DNA of 64,000 bases from Macrobrachium rosenbergii (Eukaryota; Arthropoda; Malacostraca; Decapoda; Palaemonidae): the NCBI RefSeq assembly GCF_040412425.1, contig NC_089766.1, positions 15,890,508 through 15,954,507 of the forward strand, given 5' to 3'. Below the pieces are notes generated by a model, which made no database searches, had not been told where the DNA came from, and was given only the letters and a program-made list of their open reading frames with translations. The translations under genes were made by a program, and so were the position numbers. This document shows, piece by piece, positions 1-12,700 of this stretch. How positions within the stretch are numbered: the first letter of the stretch is position 1; the number at the start of each line of letters is the position of its first letter.

Positions 1-3000
1 ATGTCTTTGAGGAAGCAGATTAAAATATACAAATAAAATGCAAAGTAATTAATATGAGGCGTAGGAGAGCAAAGCAGAATTATAAAGACATGAGAAGAAT
101 TGAGCAGAATAGTATTAACAGTTGGATAAAAATTTTTAGCACTGTATTATATTAAAACATAAGAGAAAGTATCAGAATTGACAAAAGTGCTAAGAAGAAC
201 TTTATTGGCTCTTTCACCACCCCAAAGAATGACAACAGCTGTGTCTGCCTCTGCATCAGTAGGTGGTTCAAGTGAGAGAAATATCTTGTATTCAGCTTGA
301 TGATGTTTATTGTTACTTTAGGGCCTCCGCTGTACAAAACTTCAAACAAACAGTGAATGATGTTTGACAGTTGAGTATACTGTTTTCCTTTTTAACTAGG
401 TTATGCTCCAAATGTAGTCTAGAGAAAAAGTTGTAAGGGGGAAGAAGATTAATAATTGTAAAAGAATAGTAGAAGATAAATAATATCAGATAGAAGAAGA
501 ACAGGATAACAAAGTGTTTTATGAACAAACAACACACTTCATTTTAACTTTGAGAAAATGGCAAGGTTAATAAAAATTTAATGTTGATATGAGGACCTGG
601 GCTTAGGACCAGGCAGCGGCTTTAGGCCTTCAGCAAGCTCACCTTCCTCAACTCACACACTGTAATACAAGCATCAGTTTCTCCAGAAATATGTGGTAAA
701 AGTAAGGGGGTGCAGTAAAACATATAAAATAATGGACGCAAGTTGGACCAGAGCGACCTTGGGCCAAATGCTGCAAAGAACCTTGAAGACTCAAACAGTG
801 TGCCATGCAAGGCACATAGCAGTCAGTAAACCCTACAGAAAAAAAGTTTGGTAGTAAACAAGTTATATATAGTATATAAAATTTGTCAGGATGCCTTATA
901 GTAGAGATAGGTTATATGTTTTAGTTGTTGTCAGGATTTATCATTGTTATTTTAAATGCAAATGTACCAGACCTCCCTTTAAAAATATTCAGGGTCAGAT
1001 CTCCCAGAATTCTTCTTTAGACCAAAAGAACCAGCATAACTGGTGCATCCTTAATGCTGAAGTATAAGAGGACAACTAGAATGACCCAAGGTGACATGGT
1101 GTATGATCTGCCTCCTCAAGGCTGGATGATATATATAAACTATTCACCAGATTAGCCGTTAGACCACAGCAGTAGCATCTTTATTGGTTTTTCCTGCCAT
1201 AACTGGTATTTACTTTTGAGTTATTTGTTGATAGGTATGCCAAAGAAGTATCCTAATTGCATTATTTGTATCTTCTTTTTAGAAAATACTTTCATTTGAT
1301 AAGTGAAGCATTTGGATTATATAATAAAACTATGTAAAATCACTTTTTTTTCCAGAACAGAGTAGATTCAGAGTTCCCAGCATAAATTATGCTATTTTGT
1401 AGGTTTAGAGGTTGGGAGATAGTTTTTTAAGATATTTCAACTGTGAAAGAATTATAGAACTTTGTATTACTTGTGGATCATTTGATATATCATAATTACA
1501 TACACAATAACTGACATTCCACATGTTGGCATGCATCTTTTAAAGTCATGTTTTACTGCTTGATATCTAAAATTTTAATTTATGTTGAAGTGAAATCCTT
1601 TATTTAGGTTGCTAAAAAACAGATTTTCCCAGTGCCAAATATACCTGTACGTACTTGCAGAATTACAGCATTCCTTGTATCTAAACTGTTGAGGATTTGT
1701 TCTTTTGCTAAGAGCTGTTTATTATTAAGTGTATCACAAGAAAACTTTCTAAGATTTATATGTAGCATTTCCTTTGGGTGTGGTATTCCTAATTTTTTTT
1801 CATTCATTCTTATTGTTTCCAAGGAAGTTTAAAAACTTAGAAACTAATACTCCCATAATAGTATTTGATTACCTGTACTTGATATTTCAATCTAAACTCT
1901 CTGCATTTTATTTGCTGTTTTCACTAAGTATGGTATGAAGTTTAGAACTGCATGGTTATAGGTGAAGGGAATGATTGTAGTGTTGGTGTAATTGTCATTT
2001 CTTCAAGTTAGTTACCTTTCATGAATTCATTTGTTGTGGGTATGAAGCACACAGAACCAGGCTCTTGAGCTTTGGGTAACATTGTGGCTCAGCAGTATAC
2101 TCCCCTTTTGGAAACCACTAGTTTTTTGAGATCAGCAGTTTGAGCAAGGACTCATTAAATTTAGCCAACCTGTTACCCAAACCTCGGGACACTGAAAATT
2201 CTCAGGATTTCTAGGGTCATGGTTATATTAATGACGTAGTATGAGAGGTCTTTCTATGTAGTTCTTATGTTTGTGAATGCATTATCCTTGATGTCATCTT
2301 TTGTATTTTCATGTTGTCTGTGAACTGACTTGCCAGCTATTAACAATGTAATCTTTGTATTTTAACCCAAGTTGTTGGAAAAAAACTTGGGTAGATCAAT
2401 TGAAAGTGATGGCTAGATGCTAGATTTGATATTAATAAGTGTAGGACAAAGCAGAGCACTGAAATTTGTGATGAAAGCAATAACTAGCTTGGGATGTATT
2501 TGAAATAGTGACACAGATTAGAAAACTTCATAGCATAGTAGAGTTAGTTGTAAGTTTACTTTGAAAACCTAACTCTGAAGCAGAATTACAACTGGTCTTA
2601 TACATGGCTGTGTGAACTTAAAGAAAATACTCATAAAAAATAAGCATCCTGAACTTTACAATAAAATTCTTGGCATTTCAGAATTATTAGAATTTTTTAG
2701 GATATGCAGTACTAATTCAAAATTTTTTTATGCAGTCTTGTTTATGCAGTTAAGAAATGAGATTTTTCCTTGTAAGCAGTTGCTTGTATGTTGTAGTGTG
2801 TAGGGATAGTTTCATATGTAAAATTCATGCATTTGATATGAGATTCCCAGTTACTCAGTGCATAAAAAGAGTGCTTGTGCATTTTGTCAAGAAGTCATTA
2901 CACCTTTATAATGTTGAAGGTTATGAAACCAAATGACGAAGGATGTTAAAATTGTTTACCAAAACTTTTAGTGATTGTTGTCTTTAAGGAAACCTCAAGT

Positions 3001-3675
3001 ACCTTTTAATAATTCACTGTATAGGGTTTTTGCTATTTGTTTGAAACCTGCTCTGAGAGCACTAAAAGGGGAAGAGCTAGGTAAATGTCATGTTTTTGTG
3101 CTTCTCATATTCAGAAGGTAAAGCCTTGTTCTGCTGTTGTCTTGTGACCTCAGAAACTAAATTAATCACAACCCTTACAAATGTGCTTTTTGCTGATAGA
3201 ATTTTAATATTCTTTTTACGTGATTTGGATGTGGTATGTTTGTTCCAGTATATAGGCAGATGGGGATTTGCTTAATATTGTTTCATTGAGTAAGTCTGTT
3301 TGATTGCATTGCCATGCTTCTGTTTGTAGATTTATTTTATCACAAGTGAATGTTCACTGTTATTACCAACTCATTTTTAGTAGATTCAGTTATAGGCTTT
3401 GTTATACGTTACTATGTTGACCACAGGAATGGTTGGAGTATCTTGGTAAAGAGATTAATTAGAAAAGTATGAGCAGTAAACAGTGTCAGTTGAATAGTTA
3501 TTTAAATTTATGCCATATCTAGTAACCAGAGAGCATTTTTCCCTTTTGGTACAGTTACAAACGACACTCAGTGCTGCTGCTATTTAAAAAAAAAAAAATT
3601 ATAACTGCTGGGTACAGGTCTGTTTCAGACCACTAGCATTGGGTATGTCACGTGCTGACTCCCTTTGATTTGCAG
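1..3675 (+). other. Upstream intron of the BAP111/SMARCE1 gene
   Basis: No exon of the HMG box could be recognised here, although the next exon (3676) begins just after where the HMG box should end. This stretch is therefore read as one long intron, or its 3' part. It is AT-rich and contains only short chance open frames. A pyrimidine-rich stretch and CAG precede the exon at 3676. A degraded R1 repeat tail is seen around 735-840. Confidence 0.6.
735..840 (+). repeat. Degraded 3' part of SINE-like repeat family R1
   Basis: The stretch reading tgctgcaaagaaccttgaag, followed by a small inverted gtgcc/ggcac motif, resembles the tail of the R1 copies at 24236-24545 and 48622-48945. It is heavily diverged and only the 3' part is recognisable. 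Confidence 0.4.
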
Positions 3676-3751
3676 GCTGAATACACTAAGGCTCTAGAGG
3701 TGTATCACAACTCGCCTGCCTACCAACAGTATCTGGCGGCCAAGTCCAAAG
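3676..3751 (+). CDS. SMARCE1 (BAP111/dalao): BAP111 alternative exon A (76 nt)
   Basis: This exon encodes 25 codons plus one base and contains [17 protein letters not shown], the conserved segment just after the HMG box. The acceptor is tttgatttgcag and the donor is GTAGGT. It enters in phase 0 and leaves after one base, which fits the two-base start of the exon at 11833. It keeps YHNSPAY, which vertebrate SMARCE1 also has, so this copy is the more canonical of the pair. The homologous exon B lies 1,508 bp downstream. Confidence 0.9.
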
Positions 3752-6700
3752 GTAGGTTATAGGAAGCCGGGATTGGGGCCAAAGCAGCACCATAATAAGA
3801 GAGTTTGACGCTCCTATTAAAGGCAGCAGCACCGTAGGGTTATACATATCGTGTGGTCAAGTGGAATGATGTATTGAAATCATTCCTGTTTTTCACTTGA
3901 GCATGCCCCTTTGATGGTGAAGGTTTACTAAGGCTACAAAGGGAAATTCTGGAAGGCATTATGTACCATTTTCATTTATGGCCTTCATTCAGTGAAAATA
4001 AGTTAACTATATTTTGTGTTTTTCAGAATTTTTCTTTATTCTGTTAGAAGTGCATGGTCTCATACCGAGACAACTTCTGATCTTAATTTGATGTTGCATG
4101 TTCTGTAGTGAGCTCTTAAGCACTTGCTGTTTGTCATGACTGCTGAATTTACATGAACATTATTGTAGGTAAAAAAGAAATTTTTTCTTTTCTTTGTCAT
4201 CCACAGTTTGCATTTAACATGGCAAGTAGAATTACAGTGTAATTCTTAAAAGTCCAGGCATCTTACTTGACCAGACATCTTACTTGACAGATAGGTTGAC
4301 GTAATTCTGGAAACTCCATGTGTCTTTTCAAGTTAGCACATACAATTTCAGGATCACAAGTTCTTCCAACTTTCATCCAGTAATTTTTTTTTATACAAAC
4401 TGAGAATTAGTTATAGTGGGCAGTTGTGAAATCTTCAGTAGCTTTGGTAAGTTCAGAAAGATTTCCAGAATGCTGTGGTCAGTGTTAATGAATAAAACAC
4501 AAAAGTAGGGCCTTGATTTTGGCATGCAGAAAATTAGGTGAGCAGTGTAATTGGGCATAGTCTATATGTACAACCATTCATATTGTCAAAATCATGTAAG
4601 TAATGCATAACACTTAATATATATTATGCTCATTGAATCCTTCTATATTTAAGACAAAGTGTATTGTTTCTTGTAAAATTATGAAAAATTTGATGATTAA
4701 GCTTTTCAGCAGCTTGGCCCACATCCAACTTTATATATATATATAGGTATTATGTTAGGAAACTAACAGTCATGGTATTCACTTTGAATTACATTTTGAA
4801 CTTGAGACTTTGGAGTGTAATTTAGTGATATGACAGATTTACCGAACTTGGATGTCAGTGTGTAGCTTATGGTACTAGCTAAAACAGTCAGCTGAGAGCG
4901 CCTTAGAATTAGCATCTTGTCACAGACCTTGACGTAATCCTTTCTGAGTTTCTGTCACTGTTTTAGTTCTTGCATGTGTTTGGTACTGCTGTGGCATTGC
5001 TTGTATGTGGAGAGTAATTTGCATGCAGCTTCACTTTGAAATTAATTAGAATGGAAATTCCTTTTGCTCCTGTTGTTCTTCGTCCTTCGTTGTTAGATTT
5101 TTTTTTATTCTGCCAACATACAACATTAACAAAATAACATGGGTTTCTTTTGTAAATTTATTTCGTCTTGTTGCACTTTAATCGCCATTCTTAGCACATT
5201 GACAGCATTTTCACTTGTTGTAAACTACAGTACTTGCATTTGTGGTTTTTGTTTTGCAGCTTGAGTATGAAAAGGCTATGAAAACATATCATGCTTCGCC
5301 GAGTTATCAGGCATACTTGAATGCCAAAACAAAGGGTGAGTATGAATCTGGTTTTTGTTTTCCCATCATTTTGTGTATTTAAACATTTTTCCACTACCTT
5401 TTCATCTGAAACACTGCATCAACTATTGTGTGTGTGCTGTAAAGCATTTCTCAGATAATGAAAGAATCTTTTTTGGTGGTTTTAAAAGTTGTACTTCTTC
5501 ATATCAGTGAATTTTGTTTATGTGAATTTTCATATTGTTTAAAGTGTAAGTAAACACTACAGAATGGGGTTTCGTATTTACTACTCTTGGTGTTGCATTT
5601 CTTATTAAGTTTTAGAAAAGGATTTTTAGTAACAAAGTCATTGGTCATTTAAGAGAAAGATATATCAGTGAGGATATAAAGAAATATGAAGCTTGTCATG
5701 TTGTTTTAAAATTTAAGCCTACTAATGTGAGTGACAGTTATTAGTAGTGAAAGAAACTTGCCCTTGTTTTAGTAGTTCTTGAATGTTACTCATACAATTC
5801 TTATAGCTCCAAGTACATTGTTTTTTCCACAGTATTTCAATCTTTTTCCATTCCTCCCATCCCATATGGTTGTGTAGCATCCTCAGATTTTCTTGCTTTA
5901 GTTTTCAGCTCATTTCAGTTACATTGTTTTATTCCATGTTAGTAGTCTAGGACTCAGACTCAGATTGAGGCCTTCTGTTAGGCTGTTATGTTAGCGAGTT
6001 TTGCAGTTCATATCTTAGTTTCAGTAAGTTTTTCTTCGTAGGTCTGCCAAGGGTTTTTGGTTGGGCCCTACTGATAACAAATTTACCATTTGCCATACTG
6101 ATAACAAATTTACCATTTGCCAAGTAATGAGGAATTAAAAGATAAGGAGGGTTTAAACTTTTAATTGATTTCATTTATATAATGTAGTACTAAATCTGTT
6201 TTCATGAAGTTCAGCAGGGCCATATTAATTCAAAGTCAGTCAGTGGAGTCATAATAGGTTATTCTTAGGGTACTTGTGACTTATCACAAGGTCTCATTTT
6301 CCTTTTTAATGTTTAATGAAAAATATAGAAAGGAAATTGTTGCTGAATTTATTACTACATAATAAACTAAAAATTTAAGATAAACTATTAAAAAAAACTT
6401 TTTCAGTCTCGTAAATGCAGAAAAGATGTAGAAAGATTTGATTATCTGACATGTTTCTTGAAGACCTTCATTGTTTTTCTTCACATATGTAAAACTACCA
6501 GATATAACATTCTTAATCTGCAGCTAGCAAACAGTTATTACATGGCATATAAGTTAATGTAGTAACTCTAGCTCTCAGTAAAAGGGCTGGTATTATGTAC
6601 ATTACCGTACACACTCGTGTATTATTCCACTCCATGTAATGTTGGACCCCCAGTGCTTTACTGCATATATTAGGATTTTAGCATATTCCCCATGTAATGT

Positions 6701-9700
6701 TCAAGTTTTGATTCTGGCAATAAGCCTAGGCTTTGTTTCTATATATTTGGAATCAAAATGTGATTGTAGCCTAGACTATGTTAGCAGTCGCTACCATAGC
6801 CTAGTCTAAGATTCTGACATCTAAAAATTGAGTTAAACTAAAAAGCTAAAAGCTTAGAATATGCCTATAAAATGTATAGGAAATCAGTATATACTCATGT
6901 TAAGTCATTAAAATTAACTATAATAAACAAAAGAAAAAAAAACTTCCAACCTCCTTTATTTACAATTGTTTTGTCATAACTACTGCAAGCTTGCCAAGCA
7001 ACTACTGTAACTAGCGGTTCTGCTAGTTACAGTGTAATCATCATACATTTCTTCTTTAATCCCTCTTCAACCACTAAAACTAGCGAACAGTATAATAACC
7101 ATTCATTTCTATTCTTTAATCTCATTTTACCCAATTCCACTCTTCTTTTAACTCTGTTGCCCTGTTACTGTTCCTTATATCAAAAGTTTTAAAAATATTT
7201 TTACTTAGTACCCTTCACAGTATGTCGTCAGATACATACAGGAAGTTTACTGCTGAATTTTAACTGCACAATTCTTTGTGAATCATAAGTAAAGAGAGAT
7301 CAGCTGATGAAATACAAATGGCAGCTAATACTTGTTTACATTTGAGAAATGTAGGCTACACTTATTATAGCCTGGAACAGCTGTAAATATAGAAACAACA
7401 TTAACAATGATAAAATACTGTAATAATAAAAACAGTTTGTCAGCTTCTGTGGAAGGAAATGCTACTTTGTTGACTTCCATTGTTGGGAAATCCAAAGCAT
7501 AGGCTTAACCTACAATGAGCAGAAAGTTCGTACAGGGTGACGAGACATGCACGAACATATTGCTATTTCTTAAAGATCCCCTCCTATTGTTTTCAAAGGG
7601 AAAAAATTTATTTTTTGACTGCTTGGCACCTTAACTGGTGTTTCCCCTACACAAAATGACTAAGTGGTATTTATTACTAACACTCCGGTAAAACTGATGG
7701 GCTTCAGTAAGCAATCTTTTGTTTACAAATTCCGATGCATTTGAGCGTGATTTTCTGACATTCAGTGCTATTTTTCTCGAGTCCCATGGCTCCAGGCAAA
7801 CAACTGGAAAGAGATGGGGTTTTTGCTATCATAACCCTTTACAAAGAGGGGCTAAGATCTGGGCTCATAGCCAAAAGCTTAAATTAAAGCAAAGAGTAGT
7901 TCAGAGGTGCTGGGTGAGATATCATGAAAGTGGGGAGTCAAGTATTCCAACAGCTCTTCCTAGGTTTGGGCATCCCAGAAAAATTTCTTAGAGTTTCTCG
8001 CAAAATAGAGCGTGTATTGGAAAAAGAGCCCTCCCTTATAGCTCGCAAAGTGAAAGAAGAGTATCCAGACGATCTTCAGGATGTCTCTGTGAGGTGCACA
8101 AGCGACAATTTGGCAAAATATCGCAGCTTTTGTGCCAAGGTTACACCAATATTGAGTGTTCAAAACATTATAGATAGGAAGACATTTTCACAGGAATACG
8201 AATCAAAAAATCAATGTTTTCCTTTGAAAACAATGGGAGGGGATCTTTAAGAAATAGAGATAAGTTTGTGCGTGTCTCATCACCCTGTACGAACTTTCCA
8301 CTTCTATTGTAGTTTCAAAATCTGCCAGTTTCCAAAACTATACCTCATGTAATGTTCGACCCCAAAATTTTAAGCCATAAAATTGGCCTTTAAATATCGG
8401 AACATTACACGAGTATATACGGTACATTAAAATTTGCAGTGAATTATATTTTAGTAAACCTCTCCATTTCTCCTATCACCTTTGGAAATATTGTTGTGTT
8501 AGGCTAGGAAACTTTTACAAGAGTTGCAAACATTTTTCACTCAAGACTACATGTACATGGTAAAGCATATGCCATACTTTGTGCAAAAACAAGAGATTTG
8601 TTCTTACTTTTAATATGCAGGAGTTTTTATTTGATTCTGTTGTGTTTGAGAAGTGGGAATGCAGGGTATGTGGTAGTAGTCTTTAAAGATCACTAGGGTA
8701 AGCACAATGTCTGTTTTTAAAAAATACAAACAAATACAAAAACATTTTGTTGCATATACACAAGAGATTTGTCAGTAATGTATTTTGTCTTGATATAATA
8801 CTTTCCATATGACAAATGACTCGTTCTTCCTACTTTTTATATGTAGGAATCTATGTTTGAGTTTGTGATGTTGGAGAAGTGGGAATGCATGGTGTATGAT
8901 AGTCTTAATAGATCACTGGAGTAGGCAAAATGTCTGTTTTTTTTTTGCTACATACAAATACCAGAACATTTTGTTTTCTTTTACATCATTTTTTTTTATT
9001 CTTAACCCAGCTTTTTGAATTTATTTTTCTGTTTACCTATGATAACTACTGCAAATCAATTCAGTAGACAGGATATGTCCAGTGATGTGGAAATAGATTC
9101 TCACAAAAATTAACTTTCTCTTATTGACCATACAGATAAAAGGGAAAAATAACTTCAGACCATAATAGTTGTATAGGAGACAAATAAGATTTGGGCTTTT
9201 TGTAGTTATTTCACATTGATAGCCTCATTTATTCTGTCCTTATTTAATGTTCTGTGAGCTATATGTATATTCAGTATTTCTCTGAATTTTTCTTTCTGTG
9301 TTTAGCCCAAATGTATAGTTTCATTCTAGAGCAAATCTAGACTAATTACACAATTTTTTGCACAATTTATTTGTTCTCGATTCTGGAAAATATTTTCTTT
9401 TATCAAATAGGAATTATAGCTATGCAGTAGATAATGGGATCAGTTTAAAAAATTAATATATTTAAATGTTCTTTAGTGTATCAAATACTGCATTGTTTTA
9501 TTTATTTTATTTTTGAGATGATGGAATTGGCTTAACCTTTAGACCTTGTAAGGTAGAATCATAAAGAGTGCTGCAGTGTCTGATGGAATACTGTTCAGTG
9601 TTGTTTTTATTTAGATCATTTGTTCTTGTATTCACTTCAGTTAATTTTAGAGTTTAGTTTGAGAATCATCTCAGACTCTCGGTCATCTTCACAAGACATG

Positions 9701-12700
9701 TCATGGTTTAAAGGTTATCAATTTCTCCGTTTCGAATGGTATGGAATTGTTTATATTTGTAACTTTATTGTACTTGATGTAGGTAAAATACCTTTCATAG
9801 CCTTTCTTAAATGTATAGTTCTTTTTTTTAGGGGGCATGAAAAGTTAAGCAGTACATGAAAAGTTTTGAAGGGGTACGGGTACTTGTGTCTGAAGTAAGA
9901 TAACTTTTTAGTCATTTCATGTTCAGTGAGTAAATCTATTTGTCATGTATATTCATAACATTTCAGTGGGTAACATAGAAAATGATTAGTGATCAATAGG
10001 AAGTTTTATTCTTTATTCCATATAGATCTTTGTGTCATATGTAGCTAAAATACTGCAAGTCAGTCAGTCAGAAGAGGCACTAAAATTCTTAAATGTTCTC
10101 AACATGCTTTCCTGGATAATCATCCTGTAAGTCACATGTTGAGCAGTCATCTACAGATTCAGTACTCTTATACAGCAATGAGTAAAGATTAATCTTGCTT
10201 TTGTCAGAGGTACCTAGATTATTGTAGGAAGCTGTGTGTAACAAGCTCAGACTGTTTGGATTGTAACATAAAGCATTCAGTCCTTTTGAAGACCAAATTT
10301 AATAACACCTAACAAAGTATTTTTCTTTTGTCTTCATTTAAATGCCATTTTGATTTATTTGTAAAATGTAAAAGTACTAGATTTGAAAACCAGCCTTTGA
10401 AAAACGTAGATAAGTATGGTAGAGAGAGAATATTAAGGAAACAGGAAAGAATCAAGAAGATATATTGAAAGAATTAGACAGCTAAATAGTTGGATGATTT
10501 GAAACTTTTCCCCATAGAACATCTTGAATAAGGTTTCTGTTTACTAGTAAACTATTCAAGCAAAGAGTGAACGGTTTACTCTCAAAGTTTTGAAAAATTT
10601 TAACCGTAACTGGTTTACTATTTTTGCGGATTACACTAGGTGAACAATTGATATATTCATTTATGATGATAATATTGTATAATTTCTTGATAAAAAATGT
10701 AAAAGAATTTACATAACATGTGTAAACATGTAACTATTTGTCATTAATGAGTCAAAGATTGATACTCCATTAAACAGGCCAAGACCATAGTGTCAAGTGC
10801 AGAATGGGAAAGTTAGGGTCTGTTTTTAGGGAAAGGAATTCTCTAGATGGTATTGAAGAGCATTTAGTGCTTTTCCGACAAGATATATTTCTTTTTTTCA
10901 TTTATTCTCTTTGCATGATATGGTTAATTATCCCATACAATGCTGAGACATCTAATAATAGAAATTATTTTACTGAAACTTCTAACAATTTTCTCAGAGA
11001 ACATAGAAAATATCATTAAATAAACTTTACTTTCTTTTTATACATTTCTCATGTACTGTAATTGCAATAAGTTTCTGATGAGCTTCTTACACCTCTTCCT
11101 GTAATTATCAGTGTTGTCTTGAGTCAGTTCAGATTTTTCACAGTTGCTTGTTTGCTTCGTGGTAGGTGTGTTAGAGTATGTCCATATTTTAGAAAAATGG
11201 GAAAGGTTTTGGAAAGCAACCATGAAAATAGATTTGAACTTTTTACTAACTATATCAACTACAGCATTAAGGTGGTTTTTCTTACCAGTTTAGTTTGGTA
11301 TTCGTCTTTTAAATAACCTTGAAGTGAAGTTACTCTAGTACATGTTGATATATGTTCAAGTTGGTATTACGTACAGGTTACGGATACACTACAGTTATGA
11401 GTTGATGTCATGTAATTTTTTTTTTTTTAGTCCTTTTTTCTTGGTTGTTTTGAAGACCTATTTGTTATTTTAGATTTTAATCAGAAAAGTATTATGGCCT
11501 CCGGGTGGCTGATTTGAAGTTTAGGCTGCATACTGAATGGCGATTTGCTGTATCTCTTACTTAACATATATAACACAACTTTTACATAGAATAGTTTCTG
11601 TTTAATTGTAGACTGGCTAGTTAGTAAGTATTGACAGAAATTGTTTTGCTTATGAATGATCAGGTAAAATTTGTTCATCTTTTTGTCTCTAAAAAGACTT
11701 CAGTATGACTGAAATCTGTAAATATGTCATAATATATTTGAAAAGTTAAGGTACCCTAGTAATGTTATTCATAAGTAAATTACTTATTTTATTACACTTG
11801 CTGATGAATCACATTGTTTCTTTACTGATTAGGGTTTTACCACCCAGCAGGAACGGCAGCAGTGGAAGAGAAGGAAGTCCTGGACCGCTCATCCAGCTCT
11901 ACAGCTGTTGGTACCAAACTTGACAGGCGGATTGATATCCAACCAGCGGAAGATGAGGATGGTATGTGATCAATTTCTTTAAGTGTTGTATTATTTTTTG
12001 TCTGTTGATATGGCCATACATAGATTTAGTGACATTTAATACTGTACATTTTTTTTTTCCAGATTATGACGATGGATTAAGTGTTAAACACGTTTCTCAT
12101 GCAAGATATGTACGTAATCATCGCTTGATCAATGAAATTTTTAGTGACACAGTGGTTCCAGATGTGAGGTCTGTAGTGACAAGCCAGCGTCTTACTGTTC
12201 TGCGTCGACAAGTCCAGTCTTTAACAATGCATCAGGTAAGACAATTTAGTTGTTTTGTATTGGGTAAGGATAATGCACCTTGAATGCTTTACAATTTCGT
12301 ATCTTATTTGCTTTTTTGCATTCTGTTTTTCGTCCGCAAAACAGAAGTGAATACTAGTGTCATCTGTCAGCCTGACATTAGAATGCGACTGTAAAACTGT
12401 CAACAAAGCAAGCAATAGGGATTATTAGAAATAAGAGACAAGTTTATCTGGAAAAATATTGAAAACTTTATCAGGATCCATTCCTCACTTAACACTATTG
12501 TATGGTTAGGTTCCAAAGACCAGATCATTATACTAAACAAAAATTGGCATTATTCAAAAGTTAGGGAAACTTAAGACTGTGTTTGGGCTTAAATGTACAT
12601 GTTTATGAAATGTTCTTGGCTTGAGGTTGGCAAAGTGACAAGTGGTCACACCAGATGGGAATTACAGGCATGGAGAAGTTTTGTTTGATTGACTTGTGGC

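Larger units (their letters stand above)
6605..8422. mobile_element. TA-flanked DNA transposon remnant in BAP111 intron
   Basis: The ends are imperfect inverted repeats. The left end reads ccgtacacactcgtgt and the right end, reverse complemented, reads ccgtatatactcgtgt. TA lies immediately outside each end (6603-6604 and 8423-8424), as in Tc1/mariner/pogo elements. A subterminal motif like catgtaatgttcgacccc recurs near 6632, 6690 and 8344. A second element with its own long inverted arms lies inside (7511-8312). Confidence 0.6.

Noticed and set aside
3676..5335. Exon B as a dead duplicate of exon A
   Set aside because: Equal length, retained phase, intact frame and strong splice sites after 40 percent residue divergence are unlikely for a dead copy.
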